The position numbers and the translations under genes were made by a program. Below the pieces are notes generated by a model, which was given only the letters and a program-made list of their open reading frames with translations, ran no database searches and was not told where the DNA came from. A DNA stretch of 64,000 bases, from the NCBI RefSeq assembly GCF_000247695.1, contig NW_004624743.1, positions 9,169,517 through 9,233,516 of the forward strand, in the 5' to 3' direction. Below are positions 10,511 to 22,835 of this stretch, in pieces (the stretch's first letter is position 1; every line of letters starts with the position of its first letter). Origin of the DNA: Heterocephalus glaber. Lineage: Eukaryota > Chordata > Mammalia > Rodentia > Bathyergidae.

Positions 10511-12550
10511 ATTCTTAAGAAATTGATATACTCTTTGAATTATATACTGTTAATTCCTTCCTCATATATCAATTCTGGAAGGTAATAATATTTACAGTAG
10601 AGCCTGCAAGAATACTTGACGGAACTTGTATGACACTCAACGTTACATTGTACATACCATAACTAGGAACCTAGGTATGAAAATAGCAACTATGACTGAT
10701 TATTTGAAAGTTCAAGATCATGTGAACAAAGCGATCAACTTGTGCAAGGATCCTGTGATTTTTAATGAACCTCTCAGTCCGCTGTGTTAATTCAGGGTGT
10801 ATCATAGGAAACATGTATTCTAATTCTTGGAAATGAAGACTATATGACTCCATCTATCTTGGAAATCTACCTGGCGATAACCAGAAATATTCTTCAACCT
10901 TTGGGGTTCTAATCATAAACTTCTCTCCTCTACTGAGAACTATTTCCATGACACTCAACTATTTCTATTTCCCCATCGTTCCCATGCAAACAATGAACTT
11001 TCCCTGCTATACCTTTCTATCCCAGAAATGGTAACTGAAATGGTAAAAGGTAAATGAAATCTGAAAATAGGCCTATGAGTAGAGGGTGAAAATTGATGGA
11101 GACAATGTGTGATGACTTTCTATATGAGGCAGAAACATGCACAACGCATAAAGAAAAAGAGACTAAAAATATCTGATGTTGTTATAAAGCAAAGCTGAGC
11201 CAAAAGCCATTTGTCTGTGCCTCTTTTCCATCTGTGTGGCTCCTTCACTTAAACAGGCAATGTAGGCAATTCTCATTTGCTTTCCTGCTATAAAAGTTGT
11301 GGCTTAACTAGGAGCTAGGCTGGAAAGTCTAGATAGAGATATCTTTACATAAATACTGTATATATGTCTGTGTTTTACACATATGCTTTGCACATGTGAT
11401 TTTTGTACACACACCCTGTCTTCCCATCTTCAGGTAACATGTGAGTCCATGAGAGACACCTGAAAGGAAACATTTCTTCTAGAGCTGGGAAAATTTTCTT
11501 TCTCCTAAACTTGACTGTAACATGACAGAAGCTTCGAAGAATTTTTTTTCTATTCCCACATTAGGAAAGAAAGTTATCTCTAGTACAGTCAAGACTGGAA
11601 GGAATGAACTGATGCTTTATCTACGGACAGAGAGGAAGGCTATCAAATTGGGAACTGAAGAGAATGAATGATTTGTCCAACAGTATTAAGAATTTTCCAT
11701 GAGCCTTTAAACACAACATCCAGATAGCTGTTCCTTCAGACTCGTGTTTCGATCAGCTGACCACTGTCACTGTAAACATTTGCCCTGGCTGCATTTTCCC
11801 ACTCCTGGATGATCGTCTGCCTGGCAACAAGACGAGAGAAGCACGAAGCCAAAATATCCTTATGTGGGCATAGCTGCCTCCTCATGGCAGAGCCAATTTG
11901 GATCCCATCCATTGGCAAGGACGTCCCAGCAGCAGCCAATTTTAGTTCAGCCTCTTTAAAACTCTGGATTGTAAACAAACAGTAGGAATTTCCACGGTGG
12001 AAGAAAGAAAATTGAGAAGACAGAGACAGAAGAGAGGGAGAAACTGAAGCGACACCTGGTTCTCCAGAAAAATTAAACCCAAGGCTTGCACCTAGTTCCC
12101 CAGAAGAATTAGAGTTTCTTTTAAGAAAGGAAAAAAAGAACTGAAAACCTACAGGGACTCTGACAATGACCCAGGTCTTTTAGTTTTTAAAGTTACAAAC
12201 TGCTTATAGTTCTTTCCTCTTTTGATTCCCTACTCTTTTAATATTCCTATCATCACTTGGTTTTCACTTTTTACCTGCCCTCGCTTGATATTTAAAACAT
12301 TGGGTTGAAATTAGACATGCTTAATAGGTAGATGCTGGTTTAGTAGTAATTTCCTTGTTTACATAATATTTATGTTTCCACAGATTTCACAACCAAGTCT
12401 TTCTAGAATAAATGCCTTGAAAAATTAAACTTGATTAGATTTACCATTAATTAAAGACGCTCTGGTCACAGTCCTTGCACAAACCAACCAATCCCTTCTA
12501 GAATCAAGCTCAACACTGCCGTGTGCATCTTGCCTGTCATGCTGTCCTGC
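10511..12550. other. Unassigned sequence with one minus-strand open frame
   Basis: I recognise no repeat family. On the minus strand an 80-codon open frame runs from 11978 to 11736 (…AELKLAAAG…, …QTIIQEWENAARANVYSDSG…). Its composition looks more like coding sequence than its surroundings, and a pyrimidine-rich stretch ending in 'ag' lies near its start on that strand. I cannot name it and see no donor site or partner exon, so I do not call a gene. Confidence 0.35.
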
Positions 12551-12554
12551 TATG

Positions 12555-12780
12555 TGGTGCAGTCCACAGAACAATTTGAAAGTAGGGTTGAAGTCCACAT
12601 CACTTACCAGCTGGTCCTTGAATTTTCTGAGTCTTAGTTTCCTGTTAGTAAAATGCTAATAATAATAATATTAATAGTAATAATAATGATAATAACCACA
12701 GAAATGATGTGAGCACTAAGTCACAGCTTGTACCCAGTACATTAGCTGTTATGGTTGTTGTTAGTTATATTATTAATAAA
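12555..12780 (+). repeat. MIR SINE
   Basis: The phrase 'gaattttctgagtcttagtttcc' followed by 'aaaatgctaataataataa' and 'gatgtgagcactaagt' matches the MIR core and 3' half (…cctcagtttcctcatctgtaaaatggg…). The 'ataataata' part has expanded into a TAA microsatellite. Confidence 0.75.
12655..12696. repeat. (TAA)n microsatellite inside MIR
   Basis: An imperfect run of TAA units has grown from the ataataata segment of the MIR. Confidence 0.85.
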
Positions 12781-14784
12781 TTAATATGCAATTAATCAAA
12801 AGGAATGAATGTGAAATTATTAATAACCAATGCACATATTGGTGTGATTAAAAATTATCAATTCAATTTTGTTTCAGTGAAATACTTGTGTTTAATGAGT
12901 TCATCTTTTCTTAAAATTTAATGCATTCACCATTATATAATTCAAATTTATATTATATTAAAATTTAACGTATTCAACATTGTATATTCTAATATAATTA
13001 ATTGGACTATGCATTAATTGAGTAAATGTGAAATGACAAAAATACTATGAGTTCTGAATAATTTTTATAGGTATTTGTATTTTATTGATCACAGAAGCAT
13101 TTACATGCATTAGAAAAAAACAGCACATTTTAATGTTCAGCATAGTTACTCAAATTACCAAAAAAAGTTTAAAAAGCTGGGTGCACATATGTGTTGGTGG
13201 GCCCCGTCCAATAGCTCCGTGACTCCTCAGGAGCACTTTGGCACAGGTTGGGAATCACTACTTTTGGTGAAGGTCGAAATAGACAGGAGAGCCTGACACT
13301 CAGAACACTGCGCCAAGTGGAAATGCTAACCTGCTCTTTCCCAGCATTTCAGGAAAGCATTGGAAGCTATTTCACAAGATAAATGGAAATGGGATAAACA
13401 CAAGGCCTTAAGGAAAATATACTTCTGGTGCATTTATTAAGCGCTTGGATCTGATGCATGACACCTGCTTAAAACTCAAAGAATTAGCACAGGCTTTGCC
13501 GAGGAGGAAAAAACAAGAATTATGACTGCACACAGGCTCATCCTTCAGCGAGTCAATGTTTTTAAATCAATGAAAAACAATCCACTGATTGTGTTTGCTA
13601 CAAAGAGAAAGCAATGTAAGATGACATACAGTATTTCAAGCTGTTCAAATTACTGATGGCAGAGTGGCAAGATATATATCCATTAAAACCAAATAGTTGT
13701 TTCAAAGTATGTTGGCCAACAGAGATAAATAGTGTCTCTCTGAAGCAAATATACAACTATTTCTCTCCTCAGAATTTTGGACCCTATAATGCTTTCAACC
13801 ACAGATACCTCTTGCTTATTTGAGGAAGTTTTATCTTCTATCTTCATGTAGAAATTCTTACTCCATCAAAATCATTTTCTACCTCAGCTAAAAAGAATAT
13901 GCATTAGACATTATGGTATGCATGCTTCTGTATTGGCACTGTGATAGTCTCGTTCATATTTGTAAATTGATCGTGTTAAATGACTTCAATGTGAGTGAGT
14001 AAAATATGTCAAAGGGAAAGGCTACTTTCATAGTAGGCTTCCATCATTAATCCTACTGCCAGGCTACAAGTTAATGGGCCGGGTTTAAGAGGATGATTAT
14101 TTATTTGAGAGGAAGACGTACATGCAATTTATCTTTCTTGATTCTTCTCTCATTCTCATTTTCATTAGTAAACCTGAAGAAATAGATAATTTATAAGCAA
14201 GTCCTATATGTGATGTCTTAAAATAAAATATAAAAAGTACAGAAATAAAGTGAATAATAAAGACATAAAAATGAACAATGTTTGTACTAGACAATAGTAT
14301 AAATGTCTACGGATCTTAGCATACAAATTTATCACTAGGAAACAATATGTTACTATGGTTAAAAAACACTGTGGTATATTTAAGGGAATGTGTCTTTTCA
14401 ATTAAAAAATTAATCAGCAATAACAATTCTAATTCTAATTTTTAAACTCTGCAATATGGAGTAATACCCTAGTGTAGCAACATAAAATATTAACACAAAA
14501 CATCACAATTTAGAATGCAGAAAAATATCAGATTTTAAATTTTCACCTCAAATTTAAACAATAATACTGAGCTGTTGGGAACCATTAGCTTTATTTGAAT
14601 TGAGTTTTTTTTTTCCATTTTTCATAATCCTCTGCTTATACTGATTCCTTTTATGCTCAAGATCATAGAGGTGCATTGTACCTAAACTAGGATTTAAATT
14701 CAGGTATTTCTAACTTTGGAGCCTGTGCTCTGAATAATGTCACACAAGCTTGTTTTTCCTCCCCAAACCTGTTTCTCCTTCCCC
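12781..14784. other. Mostly unique AT-rich sequence
   Basis: No gene is seen. At 13195-13262 the plus-strand end 'ggcacaggttgggaatcact' resembles the complement of hAT-type termini (cagtggttctcaa…), suggesting a small antisense DNA-transposon fragment, but this is weak. The section at 13480-13700 is free of recognisable repeats and moderately complex, so it would be a candidate for conserved non-coding sequence. Confidence 0.35.
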
Positions 14785-15515
14785 TAATAATAAAGTAACC
14801 ACTGCCCTCAGTAAAGCTTTCAGTCTGTCCACTTTCCTCTTTCCCTAATATTCCACATTCAACCCATCAGTAGACTCTGTTATCCTCCCTTTTAAAGAAA
14901 TCTCTATGTTTTCCCCACCACCGTACTAATTACTTAAAATCTCACTATCCTAATTGGTCTTCCTTTTATCACTCTGGCTATAACATAAATAGATATGATA
15001 ATACCACTAAAGCAAAACCCGGTCCAGTGGCTTCCTGCTCCGCTTAGAATAATCTTAAATTTCTACCCTGGCATGTCAAAGTCCTCCATGGCCCTGTCCC
15101 TCCTTTTCTCTCTAACCTCACTGTCCTTTCAGTTAGATCCAGCCTTTCACAGCCAAATTTATCCCTGTCTGTAGGGTGGGTGAGCTTGCTCTTCCTGAGC
15201 TGCCTCATCCTTATTGCCTAGGGCTGCCTCTCTCTTATTGTTCAGAACTCTTTTACTGTTCAATTTAGATGTCAACCTTCCTTGAGAAGTCTTCTGGACT
15301 CTCCAGTCTGAAGTAGCTCTCGTGTCACTCCACCCTGTTTTAATACTCTGCATAACATCTCTCACACATAGAATTTTTATGTTCTCGTTGGTTTGTTTAT
15401 TGTGTTTCTATCCCTAGAAGAATGTAAGTTCTATGAGATATCATCCAGTTCTCTACTGGATTCTACTGGACACTACATGCTAAGTGAAAATCTGTTGAAT
15501 GAATCACAACTGAAG
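14785..15515 (+). mobile_element. LINE L2 3' half, sense
   Basis: The element is collinear with L2 over about 700 bp: 'ccagtggcttcctgctccg' and 'gtcaaagtcctccatggccctg', then 'atgtcaaccttccttgagaag', 'tttgtttattgtgtttctat', 'agaatgtaagttctatgag' and the end 'ctgttgaatgaatcac'. No reading frame survives. It is one of the best preserved L2 copies in the window. Confidence 0.85.
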
Positions 15516-16845
15516 GGAGCTACTGCATGAAAACCGTTTTAACTGGTTTTCCATGCAGAATGACTGCAGTGGTGTGGACAAGGATTCTGCAACATCCTTT
15601 GTCTAATTTATAGGAATAACATGGCTGCAATTAGAACTAAACACACAAAAAATGGTCTTTGTTAAATTTAAGACCCTTGTCAGTGACCTACATTTTATCC
15701 TTCAAAAGCCATTTCTACCTCAAAGTGAATAAGGTTAACAGTCATACATCTGAAGTTATTTCATTAGCTATGGATGAGAAAAGTAGAATTGAGGATATTA
15801 AGTGAGTGAAAGTGAGAAAAAGGGAAATTATGCCTTCAAGACTTACCTGATGACTTCAAAGACTTTCCTACCTTCTGTCCTGAGAAGGACTTTTGCATTA
15901 ACAAGCGAGGCCCAATAGAGGCTTAATGTTTCTTGGAAAAAGTCTTCAAGCACTGACAGAAGACTGCCATCTGTTCTTCAGATTGCTGAAGCCAGAACAA
16001 AGGGAAAGGAATAAAATGTAGTACGCAGGGTGTAGATTAGGTCTCAAGAAGTGTTGTTATACAACATGGTAAGTTTGAAGAGGAACAGTTTTAAAGGCTG
16101 TTAACATAGAACTCTTTAGAACCAATTCAGATTTATACCCATAAAGGACATTTAAAAAGAAAATTTTCCCAAAGTTAGGAAAGTGAGCTTTATTTCTTTG
16201 TTCTAACAAGTAATACCAATGTGAATGAAGATATTCTGAGAATTTAAAGCAATTAGAAGTCCAAAGTGACCATTGCAAAATGACATATGTGAAACGTGCA
16301 GGCATGATAGAACATTCCCTCACTGAAGGAAGAAAAAAAATCACCCTGAGCATATTAATATGTTTTATTCATTTCACTTGTATCAGAAATAAATAACAAG
16401 CCTATTGTATGTCACTGAATTGTCTCTACCATGAGGCTTCTAGTGGCAAAGAGAATACCAGTAGAAGGCACAAAGTGAGAGAGAACAGGACCAATTTTTA
16501 TCTCTTTTTCTTCCAAATTTCTCCACACAGGACTCTCCCCTTCTTCAAATCCTTTCTATTTTACTTCAGTGCGTAACAAACCTCTAATACCCTAAAGTGT
16601 CCATGACCCAAGGTTTTTCTTCTTTTCTTTCTATATCTGAATAAACTCTATACCCTAAGCCAAACCAGTGTTCTAAAGAGTAGTTGCAAGATTTCAAGGA
16701 CCCCAACATCAAGTCCATGCATTTGGTTTTGGGGCCTGGGGAGCCTTATCTAATTTCATGTTTTCTTTCCTGAAAGGATTTTATAATACCAATGTAAGCA
16801 TATTCCTTCTGTATTCCTTGGCCACTTTTTGACTAGGAACAGCTG
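15516..16845. other. No recognisable gene or repeat
   Basis: The sequence is unique-looking and AT-rich. The minus-strand open frame at 16353-16057 (98 codons) has no recognisable motif, and I treat it as chance. Confidence 0.4.
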
Positions 16846-16912
16846 ACCCTTTGTATCCTTGATTTTAAATGTAAGAATTCAACCAAATATACAACCATAT
16901 ATATTTTTAATT
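16846..16912 (+). mobile_element. MER2-type (Tigger-derived) DNA transposon, 5' part
   Basis: It starts 'cagctgaccctttgtatcct', a diverged form of the MER2 end (cagtcggccctccgtatcc…), followed by 'gaattcaaccaaatatacaac' for the 'gattcaaccaacc' block. The other end of the same element lies at 17400-17652; the material between is a later L1 insertion. Confidence 0.8.
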
Positions 16913-17035
16913 TTATCTCTATTCATCTGTTGATAGACATATAGGTCACTTTCAAAATTTAGCTATTACGAGTTATGCTGCTATAAACATGGACGTGCCT
17001 TTAAATCTTTTGGGAAGATACCTAGAAAGAAATTG
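16913..17035 (-). mobile_element. Inverted 5' segment of a rearranged L1
   Basis: The plus strand reads 'attcatctgttgatagacat' and 'gagttatgctgctataaac', the complement of the L1 3' UTR block just upstream (in L1 order) of the sense segment that follows. Together with 17036-17399 it forms a 5'-inverted L1 of the kind made by twin priming. Confidence 0.75.
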
Positions 17036-17399
17036 TCTTTTTATACACAATGGACTATTACTCTGCTATAAAGAAGGATAAATTTGAGTCATTTGTAGGA
17101 AAATGGATGCACTTTGTGAACATAATGTTAAGTAAAATAAGTGAGATGCAAATATCTCATGATTTCTCTTATAGGACAAACCCAAAGTACGACTAAAGAG
17201 CAAAATGAAAGACAGATAATAGAAAACAGAAATATAGATCTTTTATAAATGGGAAAAGGACCAAGAGAGGGAAGGAGGGAGAGGAGAGAAAAGAAAGGGG
17301 CATAAAAAGAGAATATATTATATACATGTTCCAACTCCCCAAAATAATTCAAATAATTATATACCACACACGTACTAATAAAAATGAAAATTTAAAAAG
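17036..17399 (+). mobile_element. Sense 3' segment of the rearranged L1 (tail type B)
   Basis: This begins at 'tatacacaatggactattac' and runs through 'aaaatggatgcactttgtg', 'gttaagtaaaataagtgag', a purine-rich tract (gagagggaaggagggagag) and 'acatgttccaactccccaaaa', ending in an A-rich tail near 17399. The tail resembles that at 18721-18985. It sits inside the MER2 element, so it is younger than it. Confidence 0.8.
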
Positions 17400-17652
17400 T
17401 GTGTTTTACTGAGTATGTAAATATGTTTTACTGTCCTTATTCCCTAAACAATACAGTATTACAACTATTTACTAGCATTTACATGTACTGATATAAGTAA
17501 TCTAGAGATGAACTGATAATTAATCAAGTATATGAGAGAATGTGTACTTGTTATATGAAAATACTATATCATTTTCTATAAGACATGAGCGTCATGGATT
17601 TTGGCATCTGTGGGGGTTCCTGGTGGATACCCAGAAACAACTCTACATGGTT
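17400..17652 (+). mobile_element. MER2-type DNA transposon, 3' part
   Basis: Landmarks in MER2 order: 'caactatttactagcattta', 'gtaatctagagatgaact', 'tatgagagaatgtgtac', 'atgaaaatactatatcattt' and the end 'ggattttggcatctgtgggg' with 'ggatacccagaaacaactct'. This completes the element begun at 16846. Confidence 0.85.
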
Positions 17653-18720
17653 TATATTTGAACACATAATAATGCCTGAAGGTCAAATGATGTCCAGTAT
17701 GCTTCTGAATGAAGTTATGGAAAAGCTCACAGTGCGAGTTACATATGGACCAGAAGGGGCATGGCTCATTCACACCCGCCCCATTCTGTGAAGGGCAGGT
17801 TGGAGGGCAAACCATCTTGCTACCATTCACTATCAGGGCACAAAACAATGCATAAGGGCTGAAGAATTTTTCACTTACTTATCATTTGTATTACTCTGTT
17901 TTATAGTTTGTACATATTCTTAGATCTATTGGCCCATGAAGATAATAGAGTGGTAGTTAAGTGAAACAATGCATTCAAAAGGAGAAATAATTATAATGAT
18001 AACAAAACAAATTGTAGTCTAAAAAGCATAAAAATTAGGGTGACAAGTGACATAGTAAACAAAGAGGTATAGGTGTTATTTTCAAACTTAACAAAACAAA
18101 TACAGTTTCAGTAAAGATGTTTCTTTATTTTTAATGTTTGTAACTTAAATTTTATATTTCCATAATTTTGTTTAAGGTTAACTGATGTATTAGGTTTAAT
18201 TTTACAGTTGTATCAAAATACATACTTTGATGTTTATTCATTGGTTAAAAAACTTCATCCTGAATGTAATTTAAGTCAACCCTGGCGGTCATAGAGGTGC
18301 TTTGTTTGGTTTTCCTTGGAAAGGTTATGGACTATATTTAAGACTAACAAAAACTAGAACAACAAAACTCTGTGTACGTTAAAAGAAAAGTAACTTGATT
18401 ACTTGATTAAAATTACCTATACTAATCTTTCTGACAGGAACCATGATTTAAAAAAAAAGCCCTGGGAATACAAATAAGTCTCTCCTCCTGCCTTGTCCCT
18501 TAGCAACACCCTATGTAAAACCCAGCCCCAGGCTGTCATGAACAGACTCAACTGCCCTTTATCCTTCCTTGTGCCACACACACTGAAGGAATGCCAGTGA
18601 TAAACTACACTCACCAGGTCCTTGATTGGGAGAGCACTATATTGAAACTTTTCTCTAGTAAATGGGAAGGGGTGCAGGAGGCTGAAGGTGAAAGGAGAGA
18701 AGGAAGTGAAGGGGAAATAT
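17653..18720. other. No recognisable gene or repeat
   Basis: I see unique-looking sequence only. Open frames on either strand around 17585-17850 are largely the complement or overlap of the MER2 end and are not genes. The minus-strand frame at 18758-18417 (113 codons) lacks motifs. Confidence 0.4.
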
Positions 18721-18987
18721 TTACAGATACACCATGTGCAGGAAACTAATAACCTCAATGAATGTAAACATTATAGGTAATAGACAACTAAAATGAATAA
18801 TATCGACAAGAATGAAAATGGGGAATGAACACTTAGAGAAGGAAGGAGGGAGGCAGGAGGGAAGGAGACTAAAAAAGAAACAAGCTGTATTAACTACATG
18901 TACCCACTCCCCGAGATGACTGTAAACTGTATGTACTGCAAACATGCACTAAAAAAGAATAAATAAAATAAAAAAGAACTACCACAG
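18721..18987 (+). mobile_element. L1 3' tail (type B), sense
   Basis: The module reads 'caggaaactaataacctc', 'aatgaataatatcgacaag', a purine tract (gaaggaaggagggaggcag), 'acatgtacccactccccgag', 'actgtaaactgtatgtactg' and an A-rich end. The same module occurs in the opposite orientation at 38728-38960 and, more diverged, at 17160-17399. It is a 5'-truncated L1 copy. Confidence 0.75.
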
Positions 18988-19424
18988 TCCTTGGAGAGCC
19001 ATGAAGACTTAGTTGACTGTGGTTCATGGTGCGACTTTGTTTCCCAGGCACATAAGGTGGTACTGATGCTGGGGCCCAGGGTCCACGTGGAACTGGTTAC
19101 CTTACCATGTTGTCATGGAAACAAGACTGTGGGTATGCAGGACTACTTGCCATTGTGACATATATGCAAAGGACTTTATACAGAGAATAGATTGAGAATT
19201 AACAACGGGAAAAATATACAGGACAAGTCTGCAACGCAATATAAGACAGTAAACACCATTGTCTGCTCAGTATTTTGAGGTGTAAGATGAGATTGCATAG
19301 GCAGTCTTCATTTTCTTCCAAAGTTTTAAGATTCTCTATTTTTATGATAAAAGAGTCTTTATTATCTAAGAAATTAGGAAAGTAAGCTCTTGAAACTTAG
19401 CTACATGAGAGCACATCTCAGGTA
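18988..19424. other. No recognisable gene or repeat
   Basis: This is unique-looking sequence between the L1 tail and a MIR. Confidence 0.4.
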
Positions 19425-19640
19425 CTCTACTTAGGGGCTGTGTGATGTAGACATGTTACTTAACTTCATGGTACCTCACTTTCTTCACCTATAAAATGGG
19501 AACAAAGTGTCTCATAGAGATAATAATGTTGAGTAAAATAATGTGTGAAGCTGGAATCATGCCTATCCACAAAGTAGGAGTCTAACAGGCAGTAACTGCT
19601 CTTAGTAACTGTTCCCATCCTCTTTGTCATAGTGATCGCC
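19425..19640 (+). repeat. MIR SINE
   Basis: The order 'gggctgtgtgatgtagacatg', 'ttacttaacttcatggtacc', 'ctttcttcacctataaaatgg' and 'gagataataatgttgagt' is the MIR core and 3' half, moderately diverged. Confidence 0.8.
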
Positions 19641-19644
19641 ACGA

Positions 19645-19930
19645 TTGCTATATAAATAACAAAAATCTACACATAGTAACTTCTACTTGTAAGGCATTGT
19701 GCTAGAAAAGATAAGACTTAAGATTTGCTCTGAAATATTTTGCTAGATAATAGAATAATTTAGACATGTATTCCAGTAAAAATAATAAAAAATAGGCAAA
19801 GTAGAAATTAATGTAAGAGAAGTGAAGTGCTTAAAGGAGTTCAAAGAAGTGAGGCATTACTCATGACCTAAATGAGTGAGAGAATCCAGAGTGCTGGGTG
19901 AGGCAGTATGTGCACAAAGATTGGAATCAC
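19645..19930 (-). mobile_element. LINE L2 3' fragment, antisense
   Basis: It contains 'aaggcattgtgctagaaaag' (complement of the L2 'ctagcacagtgcct' block) and, about 170 bp on, 'atgacctaaatgagtgagag', corresponding to the antisense 'gacctgaa…gag' block. The match is weak in between. Confidence 0.5.
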
Positions 19931-19970
19931 TAAAACATGGAGATAAGAGGGCTTTTTGCATGGATTAGAA

Positions 19971-20264
19971 TTAGTTTGAGAAACTGAAAGTGTAAATAAG
20001 AATCAAAATGTATAATGGATAATGTGAAATAGGAAGAAAAGGTCCAAAGGGGAAGGGGAAGTATCAGGGGTAGGTGGAAAGGAGCAAATATGAGAAAAGG
20101 GAAAAATGGAAACAAAGCGGTGAAGAGGTTGAAGGGAGGACAGGGGAATGCGGAAAAAAATAAGAACCAAGATATATTATGTAAAGGTACAAATTCCCAA
20201 TGATGAATGTCACCATATTGTATACCTAAAATGTACCAATAAAATTAACGAATGAAAAAAAAGA
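19971..20264 (+). mobile_element. L1 3' tail (polypurine type A)
   Basis: The module runs 'gagaaactgaaagtgtaaat', 'aatgtgaaataggaagaaaa', a purine tract, 'aataagaaccaagatatatt', 'aaattcccaatgatgaatg' and 'aaatgtaccaataaaat', then an A-rich end. It is a 5'-truncated L1 of the type also found at 7176, 23851, 24881 and 51325. Confidence 0.85.
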
Positions 20265-20551
20265 ATTGCATAACACAAAGATGAATGAGCATAGAAACCT
20301 ATCTGCACTGTATAGAGATTGGTGAGTTAGTTATTCTGTGTTGTAGCATCACATGCTCAGAAAGATACAACTTGGAAACAAGTATAGATGATAAATTTGG
20401 GCTGGTCGTGGTGGAGGGGTGTATTATATCAATCCTAAATATCTTGCTAAGTTTAGCTTGATTGGGAAGACCGTGAGATGCTAACATAGGGTTGTGAGAA
20501 TTGATGTTTTGGGGTATGACTGACTTTAGAACTGTTTACAAGGCTCCCAGG

Positions 20552-20672
20552 CAGTGGTCCTCAAAATATGATCTCCTGCACTATCAGCTTCATCTAGGAT
20601 CTCATTAGAAATTCAATTTCTCTGGTTTTCCTCAGACTAACTGAACCGGAACCTGTGGGGTTCATGGTTAAG
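20552..20672 (+). mobile_element. MER5A-like hAT DNA transposon fragment
   Basis: It starts 'cagtggtcctcaaaatatg', the MER5A terminus (cagtggttctcaaagtgtgg), followed by 'cttcatctaggatctcatta', 'gaaattcaatttctctgg' and 'agactaactgaaccggaacc' in MER5A order. The 3' half is missing. Confidence 0.75.
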
Positions 20673-22744
20673 GCAATTACGGTGCAAGATCAAGTCTGTT
20701 CCACTACTGTCAAGCACAGGATAAGTGGGAGCGGAAAGAGATCAGAAGGTCTGCTTGCCACCAAGAACCAAGCAAACTCATTAGCAGACTATCAAGGACA
20801 CTGCTGAGCTCTCCAGTGAGAGAGACTGGAGGGGGAGGAAGGGACCGAGCTGGTGTGGAGTAAAAGGAGCTGAACGACTGACATAAAAGTGCAATCAACA
20901 TTCTTGGCATGTGTTAAATGTTTATCATCATTAATTAAAGAAAAATGATTTATCCAAAGAGCCCTTAGTTCAATCTCTATATTTGTATATTATAAATCTG
21001 AAAGTATAGAACAGAGCTAATGATATCAACTTCTCCTTTCTACTTGAAATGCCATTAAAAAACAAAAGAGAGAGTGTGGTGCTGCACCCCCTCTAAATTT
21101 ATCGCCCTGGGTGAATTTCGGATGAATTTGACAATCTCTGTTATCAGTAAATCTAGAACTACCAAGTGTCTCTTGCTAAATCCCAACCCTATTTGGTTTC
21201 ACACTGTGATTTTTTTAATGGGCTTATTTGTGCATTATTTCAAATTTTCATTATATATTGTGCCATTTCATATTCTCCATGATTATGTTTTCACTGAACA
21301 GATGCACTACAGTTTTGCTGCACCAAATTCTATGATCCATAATTAGATGTCAATATGTTTTCTTTATGAACTAAATACATTTTTAGTTACTTGGACATTA
21401 ATTAAAATCACATGCTGGATTGTTACATCCTTTCAACACATTTTTGAGGAAATATTTTTGGTTTACTTGAATGCTTTAAAACATTCAATTTTATACTGTC
21501 TAATTCCTTTTCTCCATAAGAACAGAATACTGTAGCTAATATACAAATATTAATTACAAAGTTATATCACAAGAGCCATTAATGAGATGCAGCCATTCAC
21601 ATACAAAGAAATGACTTGTGATAAATTAGAAAAAAGAGTAAATTATTAAGTGTTGCTTTTTAAATATATCATAATCTGTGTTTATTTCCTTGATAATTCT
21701 AGGAAAAATAAGTGAGGCAAAAGTTTAGAATAATAGCAAACAACCACAAATATTGAATTACCACGAAAATAGTAGCAAATGAAAAAGTTCATAGAATCTC
21801 CCAACAATAAATGAAGAAAATGGATGACAAGGTGATATAGAGTTCATACTCATAAGTAAAGCCATGTTATATACCATTTTAAACATTCTAAACTTCTCAT
21901 GAATTTAGACAATGCAGTCCTTTCATGAAAATGCTGAGAACAGGTTTTCTGAAGGATTAAGAGAACATTCCTGGACTCTAGAAAAATGTTGAAAAATCTA
22001 AACTCATAAAGTTAGTACTCCAGAGATTCTCATCTGTTCTTGAAAATGTAGTCTGGAACTGGTCAGGTGTTGGGAGAGAAAGGTAGTAAAACATAAATGA
22101 GAGTATGTGAAAGTTTTTCTAGCATGCCTCTTATTTTATCTCTACTAGTCCAAGCTATCCCCAGTAAGAGCCACATGCAATTCATATGAAAATGCAACAG
22201 GCATGAAACTCTCCTCAGTGTAGTTAGGAGTTACAAGGCTTCCAAACATTGTTCAAATTCTGCCTCAAATACAAGAGAACATAAAGAAATAAGCCGTGAC
22301 CTAATAGAAATGTGTTTGTCCAAAATAGCTCCTCCCCTTCCAATTTTGTTAACTTGCCCTCAGGAATATCACATATGGCAAATTGGTCTTAATCTGCTTA
22401 TCTCTGAAGTATGCTGAGCTAATTATATCTATATAAAGTGGTCAAGGGAACATTAGCATCTTCCAATACCTCAGCATTTTAAATGGTGAGGTGGCATTTT
22501 GAGAATATGCTTCAGGAAGCACTAGCTACGGGAATACAGCCTATCAAACACATAGCCACATTTTGTCAATGACCTTTACGTGTATGCTTAATAACAAAGC
22601 TCAATAGCTAAGAAAAATATTTTTGCCTTGAGGGGGTGTCCAGGAGGGGACAACAAGAAGTTTTTATTGAAGAGAGATGTTTCCTTGAAATTTTCCTTGC
22701 TTGCCACAGTTTCCATTTTGATACTTACAGCAGAAGTCACCAGT
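20673..22744. other. No recognisable gene or repeat
   Basis: This 2-kb AT-rich stretch has only short open frames without motifs. I see no splice-site-bounded conserved-looking frame and no known repeat. Confidence 0.4.
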
Positions 22745-22835
22745 GTTAGACATGGGAACTCCCCTACCTCAGTCCAGACCTACTGCGTCAGAATCTGCAG
22801 TTTGACAAAATCTTCCGGGTGATGTGTGCTGACCT
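22745..22835 (+). mobile_element. MER5A-like hAT fragment (central and 3' part)
   Basis: The phrases 'cagtccagacctactgcgtc', 'agaatctgcagtttgac' and 'cttccgggtgatgtgtgctg' correspond to the MER5A blocks 'ccagacctactgaatcag' and 'ctccaggtgattctgatgc'. Both ends are eroded. Confidence 0.6.

Noticed and set aside
17576..17848. Overlapping open frames on both strands
   Set aside because: They begin in the end of the MER2-type element and have no recognisable protein content.
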